Source of the DNA: Clostridia bacterium
GTDB lineage: Bacteria; Bacillota_A; Clostridia; Oscillospirales; CAG-272
Direction of reading: 5' to 3'
Assembly: GCA_017501345.1 (NCBI GenBank)
Contig: JAFVXC010000030.1
Coordinates: 1-64,000 of the forward strand
Length of the DNA: 64,000 nt
Numbering within the stretch: the first letter of the stretch is position 1; the number at the start of each line of letters is the position of its first letter. The notes under the pieces were generated by a model that saw nothing but the letters and a program-made list of their open reading frames with translations, did no database searches and was not told where the DNA came from. A program made the position numbers and the translations under genes. Shown here piece by piece: positions 8,480-16,841 of this stretch.

Positions 8480-8734
8480 ATGGCAAAATTAACAGTAAAG
8501 CAATTGTATTACGGAGATGAGTACGGAGTGATGGGGCAGGTCATCAAATCTCTGCTTCAGAATCCTCCTCCGACGGTAACCATCGATCCGAACACATATC
8601 GTGAACTGGAGATTGTCCGTCAAACGCTTATCGCTGTAGAAAAAATGAAAAAGAACGGTGACTGTATTGCCGAGGGCGAACTCGGTGTGCGGTCACCGTT
8701 TCCTTATGCGGAGGACGGCGATGAAAACGATTGA
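8480..8734 (+). CDS. Small protein of unknown function on mobile element
   Basis: An 84-residue protein opening MAKLTVKQLYYGDEYGVMGQ. No family is recognised. It is led by a strong SD (AAAGGAGGTAAC) and overlaps the following DUF6809-like gene by 14 bases, so the two should be translationally coupled. The overlap, GC content and position between an AT-rich defence gene and the polymerase gene place it at the left end of the mobilizable element. Its short length and helix-rich composition would suit a regulatory or structural partner, but nothing specific can be said. Confidence 0.55.
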   Translation: MAKLTVKQLYYGDEYGVMGQVIKSLLQNPPPTVTIDPNTYRELEIVRQTLIAVEKMKKNGDCIAEGELGVRSPFPYAEDGDEND

Positions 8735-9002
8735 CGAGCTCTGGTACGGTAACATCTCACCCTTCGAGCAGTGCACGCGAGGTGACAAGCGGCTCAAAGA
8801 ACTACTGAAGCTGGTAGCCAGGAATCGCGAAGAGTTGGATGGCACACTTACAGAAAAGCAGAAGGAAACACTCGAAAAGTTCGAAGAATGCATGAACGAG
8901 ATGCACAGCATCACCGAGCGAGATGCCTTCTCTTACGGCTTCCGACTCGGAGTACGGCTGATGGCTGAAGCCTTCCTTCTGCCGATCGGCGAAGACGAAT
9001 GA
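8721..9002 (+). CDS. DUF6809-like small protein
   Basis: A 93-residue protein with the opening TIDELWYGNISPFEQCT, recognised as typical of the DUF6809 family found on integrative elements of gut Bacillota. The rest is helical, with a charged middle (LLKLVARNREELDGTL) and the ending YGFRLGVRLMAEAFL. Its function is unknown. The ATG lies inside the end of the preceding gene in another frame, with GGAGG just upstream. A strong hairpin (9009-9037) follows directly, so the two-gene unit probably ends here. Confidence 0.7.
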   Translation: MKTIDELWYGNISPFEQCTRGDKRLKELLKLVARNREELDGTLTEKQKETLEKFEECMNEMHSITERDAFSYGFRLGVRLMAEAFLLPIGEDE

Positions 9003-9008
9003 GTTTAT

Positions 9009-9037
9009 CCCACGGCAACGAAAAAGATTGCCGTGGG
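9009..9037 (+). terminator. Hairpin after DUF6809-like gene
   Basis: A perfect 10-bp inverted repeat, CCCACGGCAA and TTGCCGTGGG, with a 9-base A-rich loop, begins 6 bases after the stop codon at 9002. It is followed by GTTAACTTT rather than a long T run, so termination may be partial. Confidence 0.6.
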
Positions 9038-9372
9038 GTTAACTTTGGCGTTTTGAACGGTTTGCGAAATCAGCCATCTCCATTTAAACGATTAGGATTG
9101 AGTCACTATAGTCAAAGAAAAAGCCTCCGGCAGAGGTCACGTGAAATCTGTTCCAAAAAACTTGCACAGAATTTCAAAAATAGCCTCGAAAATTACTAAC
9201 TGGATTTTGGCGGGATTTCGGAAAGCTTGAAAAACCTATATAAATATGAAGAAAACCGCGATTTTGCTAAATTTCTGTAATCGTGTAAATGGAAAGACAG
9301 GTTCTCATTCGCAGAAAAGCAAATATTGTCCGCATTCTTCTGCTATGCGTGCCTGCTTTCGCCATTGGTATC
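9038..9372. other. Non-coding gap in mobile element
   Basis: No gene, known RNA or convincing repeat is seen here. The reading frame of the polymerase gene is open from 9246 but has no ribosome-binding site before 9438. The translated leader does not resemble the polymerase family, so this is treated as upstream leader and spacer. Confidence 0.5.
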
Positions 9373-9401
9373 TTGAATTCAAGCCCGATTTATGTTATAA
9401 T
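9373..9401 (+). promoter_or_regulatory. Sigma-A promoter of the RdRP-like polymerase gene
   Basis: TTGAAT (9373-9378) and TATAAT (9396-9401) are separated by 17 bases, about 37 bases before the start codon at 9438. This is a near-consensus housekeeping promoter, so the host enzyme should transcribe the element's own polymerase gene. Confidence 0.75.
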
Positions 9402-9437
9402 AAGACAAAACAAATACGAAACGAAAGGGGGATTGCT

Positions 9438-12416
9438 ATGAAGAAAAAGATACAAGAACACTACCGAATTATTTCCCTTGATGGCAGCGACGTCTATAAG
9501 CTGTCTCACCCTTCCGCCATGTACGGAAAACTGACCGCCATGAAAGACGGAGAAACCGACTATTCCAAATTTAACGCGACGCTCGACGTGAGTCTGGACA
9601 CCCAAAAGCTCGCCGAGATCTACCCGAAGCACGAGTGCGAGATGGGTGTGCCGTTTATTGAAGAATTGGAATATTTGCGCGCCATCATCAACCTCTCGTT
9701 CGATTACGCGGTAAAGCTATTCGAGCAGAGCGGCAATCGCTTCATTCGTTTCGGTCACACCGTTGCGGACGAGGACTTCCGTGACCACATCTGCATTCGT
9801 GAGATTGATGGCGTACGGACGTTAATCGCCGTGGAGATTCCGCACTACAGCGTGTCGGAATACAAGCCCGTGGAAAATCCCGTCGATGCTTCTATGCTCG
9901 GCAAATACTTCATTTACGATGATAAGGCAAAAGCCTACCGCAGAAGCAAGACCGCTATCCCGACGGCAGTAAAGGCTGAGCAGGTGCGTGATATTCTGTA
10001 CCGCGACGGCTTTGATATGGACGGCATCCACTACGTTCGCTACAAAAGAAGCGCGGGTGCAAGCCGCGGCGGCCGTTGCTTGTTCATCGCAGAACCCCTT
10101 TATGCGGATATGATGAAATGGAGTGCCTGCGGACTTTCGCTTGAAAACGTTTCGGACTTAGCATCGTGGGAGGCGTACACCTCGCTGACAATGAGCAGTA
10201 TGAAGAAGACCATCAGCCTTCCGAAGAAAGCGATTCTCATCATCCCCGACAGAAGCAGTATCTTCAAGACACGCGCTGTCTGCGTTGAAAAGGATGCAAA
10301 GACCGAGCTAACGGCTATCGAAAAGGAAACCGAAGTCGAAAACGTCATTTGGGACGGCCAGGGGCTTTTGGATGTCAGCGTATTTGAGGACAACGAACTC
10401 GAAGACAAGGGCATGGTGCTTCTTCGAAACCGCTTTTTCAAGTCCTGTGCCTTCTGCACTCGGCTTCAAGATTGGTTCAAGGATAATGATATTACCCAGA
10501 TCCGTCAGCTCGGCGGTTACACCACGGCACGCAAGGTGTCGGATATCAAGCTGGTCATCACCGAGAGCAGTTTGAAGTATCTGAAATTCGTTCCCAAGGG
10601 CAAATCTCTTGAAGAAGGCTTCCGCACGTGGCTGGATAACGTGTACGAGGGCAAGGACACCTCTGCCTTCGGCGTGGTCAAGACGGACCAGCTACCCTCC
10701 AATATGGGCGGCGCCATGACCTATACCAACTATCAGCTCTTGAATACCGTTCCGATCGCTCGCGAAAACATGATGAAGTTCCTCGCGCCCTCATTTGAGA
10801 TGTACCGCAACGTTCAGAACGATTCCACCTTCCTGCGGTATCAGATCAACGTTCTCTCGGATACAACAGCCTCTGCTTTAAGAAAGGTCAGCGCAGACAA
10901 TTACCGCCACAAGACCGTCATTGATATGATGCGCAGGACGCCGCTGTTTGAATTTACCGACCTCTATGCGGATACTCGCTATGACGTTTGTAAGAACTTC
11001 AAACGGCGCATGAAGAAGGGAAAGGTGCTGGTCACGGGAAACTATCAGACCCTGTTCGGCAATCCTTATGAATTCTTAAAGGCGACCATCGACAAGAACT
11101 ACAAGGCTGATGAGCCGCTTCTGCTGGGGGACGACGAGATCTACACCATAAGGTTCAATGACGGCGCAGAGCTGGTCGGATCACGCAATCCCCATATCAC
11201 CATGGGAAATATGTTCCTGGCAAGGAACAAGTATTGTCCCGAGATCGATAAATATTTCGAGCTGACGGACAATATCGTTTGCGTGAACGCCATAGGCGGC
11301 AATCTCCAGCAACGACTCAATGGTTGCGATTACGACTCCGACACCATGCTGATCACCAACGACCGTTGGATCATTGAGGGCGTGAAGCTTTGCTACGAGC
11401 AGTTCGGAGTGCCCGTATGCAAGATCGATCCTATGGGAAAGACGGCATATGAAAATACGCCCGAAGGGCTGGCTCGGCTCGACCGCACCATTGCCAAGAA
11501 CCACATCGGCGAGATCATCAATCTTTCCCAGTTCCTCAACTGTTTGTTCTGGGATCGCTTAATGTCCGGCGAGGAATTCGATTCCTTGATGCCGATGTAC
11601 TATGAGATCTGTAAGCTGGCGGTTCTATCGGGAATGGAGATCGACAAAGCCAAGCGCATGTATGACGTCAATGCCGACAAGGTTCTTCGTCTGCTTGAAA
11701 AGCCGAGAATTGAATTCAAGAAAAAGAACGGAGGCAAGCTCCCGAACTTCTTCTACTTCATGGTCGGCCAGGAGAGTAACGTATCTGAGGATAACCAGGC
11801 CTCGATGAATACGCCAATGGCGTACCTCTACGATGCCGTTGAAAACTTGGATCGCAAGCAACGTGAGAACCGCAGGGTAAAGCTCTCGGAGCTGTTCGAG
11901 TTGAACACTGCTGATGCCGACAGCAACGACAGCCGTCGGAAACGAAAAATTATCGAAACCGTTCTCGCGGCTTACGATGAGCTAAAGCACTTGAAGATTA
12001 AGGAAGACGAGTCTGACTCCGACGGGGATACTGTCATTGCGGCGAAACGCGCCGAGATCTTTAAGAATTGTCTCGACGCAGTCAAACGCAACGTTACGAA
12101 TGACCACGTGCTCCATCTCCTTTTGAAAGAGCTGGATCTCGGCAAGGAGTCCGAATACTCGGTATCCCGTGCCAAGAGTTTGCTGTTCGCCTGTCTGCTC
12201 TTTGAAGAAAACGGCAGACTGCTCTCCAAGGTCAAAACGCCGGGAGAGTACAGTTGTGCCGAACTCGATCTGATTTTCGATATGAGCAAGATCAGCGCGG
12301 ACGATGATTGGGTATCCGTTTACGGGTATCCTCACAGAATTATTTTCATTCCCAAAGCATCCTTGGAGCAATCCGAGGATCCCAACAACCAAACAATACA
12401 CACCCACAGGTGCTGA
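9438..12416 (+). CDS. Single-subunit RNA polymerase of the RdRP/YonO superfamily
   Basis: A 992-residue protein. Two motifs identify it. LVGSRNPHITMGNMFLARN (Arg583-Asn584-Pro585, Gly590) corresponds to the RNPxxxxGD motif of eukaryotic RNA-dependent RNA polymerases. LNGCDYDSDTMLITND (631-635) corresponds to their metal-binding DxDGD, with three aspartates at i, i+2 and i+4. In the family these sit in the double-psi beta barrel catalytic core shared with QDE-1 and with the phage enzyme YonO, which is DNA-dependent. The ATG at 9438 follows a strong SD (AAAGGGGG) and a 17-bp-spaced promoter. A terminator overlaps the stop. The gene sits in a mobilizable element with replication-like, relaxase and integrase genes. 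The template (DNA or RNA) cannot be decided from sequence. Confidence 0.8.
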   Translation: MKKKIQEHYRIISLDGSDVYKLSHPSAMYGKLTAMKDGETDYSKFNATLDVSLDTQKLAEIYPKHECEMGVPFIEELEYLRAIINLSFDYAVKLFEQSGNRFIRFGHTVADEDFRDHICIREIDGVRTLIAVEIPHYSVSEYKPVENPVDASMLGKYFIYDDKAKAYRRSKTAIPTAVKAEQVRDILYRDGFDMDGIHYVRYKRSAGASRGGRCLFIAEPLYADMMKWSACGLSLENVSDLASWEAYTSLTMSSMKKTISLPKKAILIIPDRSSIFKTRAVCVEKDAKTELTAIEKETEVENVIWDGQGLLDVSVFEDNELEDKGMVLLRNRFFKSCAFCTRLQDWFKDNDITQIRQLGGYTTARKVSDIKLVITESSLKYLKFVPKGKSLEEGFRTWLDNVYEGKDTSAFGVVKTDQLPSNMGGAMTYTNYQLLNTVPIARENMMKFLAPSFEMYRNVQNDSTFLRYQINVLSDTTASALRKVSADNYRHKTVIDMMRRTPLFEFTDLYADTRYDVCKNFKRRMKKGKVLVTGNYQTLFGNPYEFLKATIDKNYKADEPLLLGDDEIYTIRFNDGAELVGSRNPHITMGNMFLARNKYCPEIDKYFELTDNIVCVNAIGGNLQQRLNGCDYDSDTMLITNDRWIIEGVKLCYEQFGVPVCKIDPMGKTAYENTPEGLARLDRTIAKNHIGEIINLSQFLNCLFWDRLMSGEEFDSLMPMYYEICKLAVLSGMEIDKAKRMYDVNADKVLRLLEKPRIEFKKKNGGKLPNFFYFMVGQESNVSEDNQASMNTPMAYLYDAVENLDRKQRENRRVKLSELFELNTADADSNDSRRKRKIIETVLAAYDELKHLKIKEDESDSDGDTVIAAKRAEIFKNCLDAVKRNVTNDHVLHLLLKELDLGKESEYSVSRAKSLLFACLLFEENGRLLSKVKTPGEYSCAELDLIFDMSKISADDDWVSVYGYPHRIIFIPKASLEQSEDPNNQTIHTHRC

Positions 12417-12440
12417 GATTTTCTCGGCACCTTATTTTTT
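12408..12440 (+). terminator. Intrinsic terminator overlapping the polymerase stop codon
   Basis: An 11-bp stem with one G-T pair, AGGTGCTGAGA and TCTCGGCACCT, and a 3-base loop is followed by TATTTTTTT. The TGA stop lies inside the left arm (12414-12416). It separates the host-promoted polymerase gene from the mobilization genes downstream. Confidence 0.85.
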
Positions 12441-12459
12441 TATCATGGAGGATTTATTA

Positions 12460-12918
12460 TTGAAATATTATCACGACAGCCGGGACAAGCCCGGCAATTA
12501 TTTTCCGATGCCGAAAAGTATCTTTCGCCTGGGGCTTGCCTCGGGCGAAATTCTTGTCTATGCCTATCTGATGTACTGCGAGGACAGGAAAACCTTTCAA
12601 TGCCATCCGAGTTTCAGCACCATCGGAGAGGCCGTCGGTATGAGCAACAACACGGTGAAGAAATATGTGCGAGGTCTTGAACGCAAGGGGCTGATCTCGA
12701 CGGAGCATACCAAGGTCAAGACTCGCGACGGCAGAGTTCACAACGGCAGCTTACTCTATACCTTAAAGCCCATCGAACCGATTGAGGAAAGATACTTTCA
12801 GAAGGTGCTTGCCGAGCAAGCATCCAAGAACGCCGTGCAAAATGCGCTTGCACGGTATCAAGAAAAACGCGCAAATACAAAGAAAGGAGTGACGGCGAAT
12901 GAAAACGAAAACCTTTAA
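12460..12918 (+). CDS. Winged-helix replication-initiator-like protein
   Basis: A 152-residue protein with an N-terminal helix-turn-helix domain of the type found in plasmid and element initiators: SGEILVYAYLMYCEDR, then CHPSFSTIGEAVGMSNNTVK and KYVRGLERKGLIS. The start is set by the ribosome-binding site. GGAGG at 12447-12451 is spaced 8 bases from a TTG at 12460, whereas the in-frame ATG at 12445 contains that SD within its own codons and has none before it. The last 20 bases overlap the excisionase-like gene. It may initiate replication of the excised element or regulate transfer; this is inference. Confidence 0.65.
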   Translation: MKYYHDSRDKPGNYFPMPKSIFRLGLASGEILVYAYLMYCEDRKTFQCHPSFSTIGEAVGMSNNTVKKYVRGLERKGLISTEHTKVKTRDGRVHNGSLLYTLKPIEPIEERYFQKVLAEQASKNAVQNALARYQEKRANTKKGVTANENENL

Positions 12919-13117
12919 GTCGATGTCGGACGTTCCTATGTTCATGACGGTCATGGACGTGGCAGACCTGCTCGGCATTTCCCGTGCCGGCGCATACGAG
13001 CTGGTGAAGGAAAAGGGCTTCCCGAAGCTGAACGTTGTCCACGGCAGAATCATCGTGCCGAGAGACAGATTCTTCGAGTGGCTGGACAGCCGTGAGAAGT
13101 ACGGCAACCCCGTATGA
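12899..13117 (+). CDS. Excisionase-like HTH protein
   Basis: A 72-residue protein with a single MerR-like/HTH_17 helix-turn-helix: MTVMDVADLLGISRAGAYEL followed by VHGRIIVPRDRFFEWLD. The last part (wing and closing helix) is typical of Xis/AlpA-type proteins that bend att-site DNA or regulate excision. It overlaps the preceding gene by 20 bases and is preceded by AAAGGAGTG. With two tyrosine recombinases 2.5 kb downstream, a role as recombination directionality factor is plausible but not proven. Confidence 0.75.
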   Translation: MKTKTFKSMSDVPMFMTVMDVADLLGISRAGAYELVKEKGFPKLNVVHGRIIVPRDRFFEWLDSREKYGNPV

Positions 13118-13406
13118 GTTATCGGTAATGACCATCACAGTTGAAAAAACACCCCGCCATAATCAAAGAAAAGTCGGATTTTCGGAAATCCCCGATTTAC
13201 GACAAAAAAGCGGGATAAAGCGGCTTAGCCTGCCGCACACAACATCGCCCGGCAACGCCGGTCGAGGGAGATTTCGGGGGTGTTTCGAGCCTTTTGACGA
13301 GCATTCAAAAAATACTCATGTCCCTTTGGGCTTAGCACCTCCGAAATCGGGCTTAACATGGTTTCGACCGACTATTTTAAATTTAATTACAGAAAGGAAA
13401 CAACAA
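13118..13406 (+). other. Candidate oriT / mobilization control region
   Basis: 289 bases without a gene, directly before the relaxase operon. It holds several inverted repeats. A 13-bp pair, GATTTCGGGGGTG (13270-13282) and CACCTCCGAAATC (13336-13348), has one G-T mismatch and a 53-base loop. A smaller one, GGATTT-TCGG-AAATCC, lies near 13176. Such repeats upstream of a relaxase are typical of transfer origins. The nick site cannot be placed by eye. Confidence 0.4.
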
Positions 13407-13826
13407 ATGTCTGAAAACGAAAATGAAAAAATGCCGACAAGGGGCATCAGAATGCCCGATGAACTCTGGAAGACCTGTATTGAAATGAGCAAGGAGCTGG
13501 GCTATGGATATCCCAGCGATTTTATTCGGGATGCCATTGAGTTTTTTATTGAATGGAACAACAGAAAGTCCTCCGAAAAGTTCTTGACTCCCGCTCTTGA
13601 ATCCGTCATGAGAGGCATCGTTCAAGATAGCGATGACCGCATGGGATGCTTACTTTATAAGCTCGCGGTCTCGCTGGATATGATGGCGAGACTCCTGTAC
13701 CATGATCACAATTACTCTGAAAGTGATTGGGAAGAATTCCGTCAGCAGTGCCTCCGCAGAGTCAATGACACCAACGGCAGGATCCATCTCGGCGAGAAGG
13801 GTACTTCATGGCGAGACTTATATTAA
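13407..13826 (+). CDS. Ribbon-helix-helix mobilization accessory protein (MobC-like)
   Basis: A 139-residue protein with an N-terminal ribbon-helix-helix motif: TRGIRMPDELWKTCIEMSKE gives the strand and first helix, and YPSDFIRDAIEFFIEWN the second. Proteins of this kind bind oriT and assist the relaxase. SD AGAAAGGAAA lies upstream of the ATG. The last 19 bases overlap the relaxase gene, indicating coupled translation. The C-terminal half is helical and family-specific; no further domain is recognised. Confidence 0.7.
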   Translation: MSENENEKMPTRGIRMPDELWKTCIEMSKELGYGYPSDFIRDAIEFFIEWNNRKSSEKFLTPALESVMRGIVQDSDDRMGCLLYKLAVSLDMMARLLYHDHNYSESDWEEFRQQCLRRVNDTNGRIHLGEKGTSWRDLY

Positions 13827-15532
13827 AAGCACCGTATTATAAGCCGAGAGCGAAAGCACCTGCGGGAAAAACTCGCGGCGGTTATGCCAATTATATTGCC
13901 ACGCGTGAGGGAGTAGAAATACTCCCTCGCGGAGGAATGGTGGGCTACGCCCACGAGCGCCGAGGCTCAAACGGACTCTTTTCCGATGACGGTCACGACA
14001 TCGTTCTCTCAAAGATTCAGGAGGAAATGGATGTTCATCCGGGAAATATCTGGGGGCTGATTTTCTCTTTGAAGCGCGAGGATGCCGAAAGACTTTCCTA
14101 TAATCAAGCCAGCCAATGGGTCTCTCTCTTGCGCTCTCACCGCAACGATATCGCTCGAGAGATGCACATAGCGCCGGGGAATCTTCGATGGTACGCGGCG
14201 TATCATAACGCGGAAGGGCATCCTCACGTTCACATGCTCGTCTGGTCGAAGAGTCCTCACGAACCGTACCTCTCGACTGTCGGAATCCACAACATCAAGA
14301 AGACCATCGCTTCCGATATCTTTCGCCAAGATAATATCTCAAACTACAAGCGTCAGACACAGGCTCGCGACGATCTCAAGGAGCAATTCCGCATCAGAAT
14401 TGCCGAGATCAACCGCGAGATTCAGAGCGGTTCTTTCTCCGTGTCGGAAGTTCTTGTGCAAAAACTTGAAGAGCTTTCTGTTTCTCTCGAGAAGCATAGA
14501 GGCAAAAAGGTTTACGGTTATCTCTCAAAGAAGAACAAGGATATGGTCGATGAAATCGTAAAAATGGTTGCAAAAGACAAGAAAATCGTTGAGTTATATG
14601 ACCTCTGGTATCGGCTTCAATGCGAAAACTATCGCAACTATACCGACCAAATGCCCGAAAAGATTCCGTTGGAATCCAATAAGGAATTCAAATCTCTGCG
14701 GAACTTTGTGGTGAAATCCGCCTCCGAAATGATCACGGATATTCCCGAGCCGAGTGAGTTTGATGACGATTATTTATATCACCGCAAGTACGGCGACAAC
14801 GAAACCGTTCTGCGGTTCAAAGCGGAGGACGGATATCCACACGAGCAGTATCTCTATGCCCGTGCGTGCCTTGAAAATGACGATCCCGAAGAAGCGGAGC
14901 ATTGGCTCAAGAAGTCCTCTGCACAGGGCAATCACCTCGCTATGTATATGCTTTATAGATGCTATCGCGACGGCAAAATCGAAGACCGCGAGGGAGAAAA
15001 GATGAAATATTTGCTCATGGCTGTCGATAAGGAATATGGTTTTGCCGAGTACGAATACTCAAAACTTCTCTCGAAAACAAAGTCGGATATGGCCATTGAA
15101 TATATGCGTCAAGCCTCTCGTCACGGCTGTCCTATGGCTGAGTATGCCGTCGGAAAACTCTTTTTGGAGAGAGGAAATACCGACTTGGCGCTCCCGTATT
15201 TGGAAAGCGCGGCGAGCAAAAATACCTGGGCACGGTTCTATCTCGGGCTGTTATATTACTACAAGCTCGATGATAAGGAGAAGGGGATGGAGTATCTTCG
15301 CATGGCGGAGGAACAGAACTTCGAGCCTGCACACGCCGCCATTGCTCAGATCGAGTATGGCTACAACGCGCGGATCGTGGCAGGTGTCTTCAATCTTTTC
15401 TATTACGCAAGCCGTATCATCGACGAGGACTCCGAGGATATGTATCCTCATCCTGCATTCGCTGATGTGGATATGCGTGCGAAGAAGGAAGACAGGGCAA
15501 AGCGTATGGGTCTTACGATGGGTGGAATGTAA
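13808..15532 (+). CDS. MobP-type HUH relaxase with Sel1 repeats
   Basis: A 574-residue protein. The N-terminal third carries the relaxase core: RLILKAPYYKPR at the start, and the metal-binding triad GHPHVHMLVW (His138, His140, His142), which matches MobP3-like relaxases of Bacillota. Tyr residues near the N-terminus (Tyr10, Tyr11, Tyr26) are candidates for the nicking nucleophile. From about residue 335 onward there are at least four Sel1/TPR-like repeats (ASRHGCPMAEYAVGKLF, AEEQNFEPAHAAIA). These repeats mediate protein contacts, perhaps with a host element's coupling protein. It shows the region is mobilizable; no type IV secretion genes are present. Confidence 0.8.
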   Translation: MARLILKAPYYKPRAKAPAGKTRGGYANYIATREGVEILPRGGMVGYAHERRGSNGLFSDDGHDIVLSKIQEEMDVHPGNIWGLIFSLKREDAERLSYNQASQWVSLLRSHRNDIAREMHIAPGNLRWYAAYHNAEGHPHVHMLVWSKSPHEPYLSTVGIHNIKKTIASDIFRQDNISNYKRQTQARDDLKEQFRIRIAEINREIQSGSFSVSEVLVQKLEELSVSLEKHRGKKVYGYLSKKNKDMVDEIVKMVAKDKKIVELYDLWYRLQCENYRNYTDQMPEKIPLESNKEFKSLRNFVVKSASEMITDIPEPSEFDDDYLYHRKYGDNETVLRFKAEDGYPHEQYLYARACLENDDPEEAEHWLKKSSAQGNHLAMYMLYRCYRDGKIEDREGEKMKYLLMAVDKEYGFAEYEYSKLLSKTKSDMAIEYMRQASRHGCPMAEYAVGKLFLERGNTDLALPYLESAASKNTWARFYLGLLYYYKLDDKEKGMEYLRMAEEQNFEPAHAAIAQIEYGYNARIVAGVFNLFYYASRIIDEDSEDMYPHPAFADVDMRAKKEDRAKRMGLTMGGM

Positions 15533-15557
15533 TTGATAACAAATTGATAACTCTCCG

Positions 15558-15594
15558 CAATACCACTGGATATTCAAATATCTTTGTGGTATTG
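15558..15594 (+). terminator. Two-part hairpin between relaxase and integrase genes
   Basis: CAATACCAC (15558-15566) pairs with GTGGTATTG (15586-15594), and the loop holds a nested GATATT-CA-AATATC stem. It is followed by TTTGTGTTG, so it could be a weak terminator or a protein-binding site. The preceding spacer contains two copies of AATTGATAAC (15533-15551). The shared blocks with 8397-8456 suggest a common control element. Confidence 0.5.
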
Positions 15595-15638
15595 TTTGTG
15601 TTGAAAAAAGCAAAAATCTAACGAAAGGACATTAATAT

Positions 15639-16841
15639 ATGGGAAAAAGACGTCCGTCGGGTGACGGACTTGTACGGAAAAGAGCCGACGGGCGATGGGA
15701 AGGCCGCATCGTTGTCGGTCATAAAGAAGACGGCAAACCGATATACCGTTCGGTGTTTGCCGAAAAACAAGGCGACCTTATGCCAAAACTCCATGAGCTA
15801 AAGGATCAGTACGCAGGGGTGGAGCTGACCGAGGACAGCTCCATCTCCCTCGGCGAATGGCTCGGCCGATGGCTGGAGGACTACAAAAAGCCAACCCTGC
15901 GCCCAAGCACCTATGCAGGCTACAGCAAGGATATTACCAACCACATCCTGCCGTATCTCGGTTCGAAAAGGATCACGCAACTCAAAACAGCGGAGATTCA
16001 GAAGCACTACAACCGCCTTCTGGAGTCGGGGCGTATACAGGATAACTGCAAGGGCAAAGGGCTATCCAACGCCACCGTGCGAGGCATCCACATGATCTTA
16101 CGCGAGGCGCTGGACAGCGCGGTGCGCGAAGGGCTCATTCCGAAGAACCCTGCGGATGGCACTTCACCTCCAAAAATCTACCGCAACGAGAAGCAAGTGC
16201 TGACCAAGGATCAGATCGAAACCTTCATGAAGCTCATCGAAGGGGATGAGGAATGGTACGATTTCTTCTACACCGAGATCATCACGGGCATGCGCCAGGG
16301 CGAGATCTGTGGTCTGCGCTGGGAGGACTTTGACAGGGAAAAGCGAACCTTGCGCGTGGCACGCTCGGTGGACTTCGTAAACAAGGAACTCGTTGTTGGT
16401 GAGACCAAGACCGATGACGGCAAGCGCACCATCTATCTCCCCGATAGCCTATGGCATATCCTCGCAGAGAGGCAGAGACAAAAGGGAACATTCAGCGAGT
16501 GGATATTTCCGAATCTGCTCAAGCCGGAATGGCCTCTGAACCCGAGCAGAGCATACCGTCAGCTCAAGAAATTGCTTGAAATCGGAGGGCTTCCGAGCAT
16601 CCGCTTCCACGATCTCCGCCATACGTTCACATCGCACGCCGCCAATTCGGGCATCGCGCCCAAGACTCTGTCGGAAATCGTCGGTCACAGTAAGGCGAGC
16701 TTCACGCTGGACCACTACGCACATGTGACGAGCGATATGCAGAAGAATGCGGCGAATATCGTCACGAATTATATAACAGACATCCTCGGAAAGGAGTTGA
16801 AGCCATGGCAAAACGCAGAAAAGCAGGCGAAGGAACATTAA
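15639..16841 (+). CDS. Tyrosine recombinase (integrase 1)
   Basis: A 400-residue site-specific recombinase. An AP2-like arm-binding domain (DGRWEGRIVVGHKEDGK) opens it, followed by the SAM-like core-binding domain and the catalytic domain. Catalytic residues visible are the Arg in ITGMRQGEICGLRW, the HDLRHTF box (His-x-x-Arg), the GH in EIVGHSKASFT and the Tyr in LDHYAHVT. The last 37 bases overlap the start of the second recombinase gene. It probably integrates and excises the mobilizable element, alone or with integrase 2. Confidence 0.85.
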   Translation: MGKRRPSGDGLVRKRADGRWEGRIVVGHKEDGKPIYRSVFAEKQGDLMPKLHELKDQYAGVELTEDSSISLGEWLGRWLEDYKKPTLRPSTYAGYSKDITNHILPYLGSKRITQLKTAEIQKHYNRLLESGRIQDNCKGKGLSNATVRGIHMILREALDSAVREGLIPKNPADGTSPPKIYRNEKQVLTKDQIETFMKLIEGDEEWYDFFYTEIITGMRQGEICGLRWEDFDREKRTLRVARSVDFVNKELVVGETKTDDGKRTIYLPDSLWHILAERQRQKGTFSEWIFPNLLKPEWPLNPSRAYRQLKKLLEIGGLPSIRFHDLRHTFTSHAANSGIAPKTLSEIVGHSKASFTLDHYAHVTSDMQKNAANIVTNYITDILGKELKPWQNAEKQAKEH

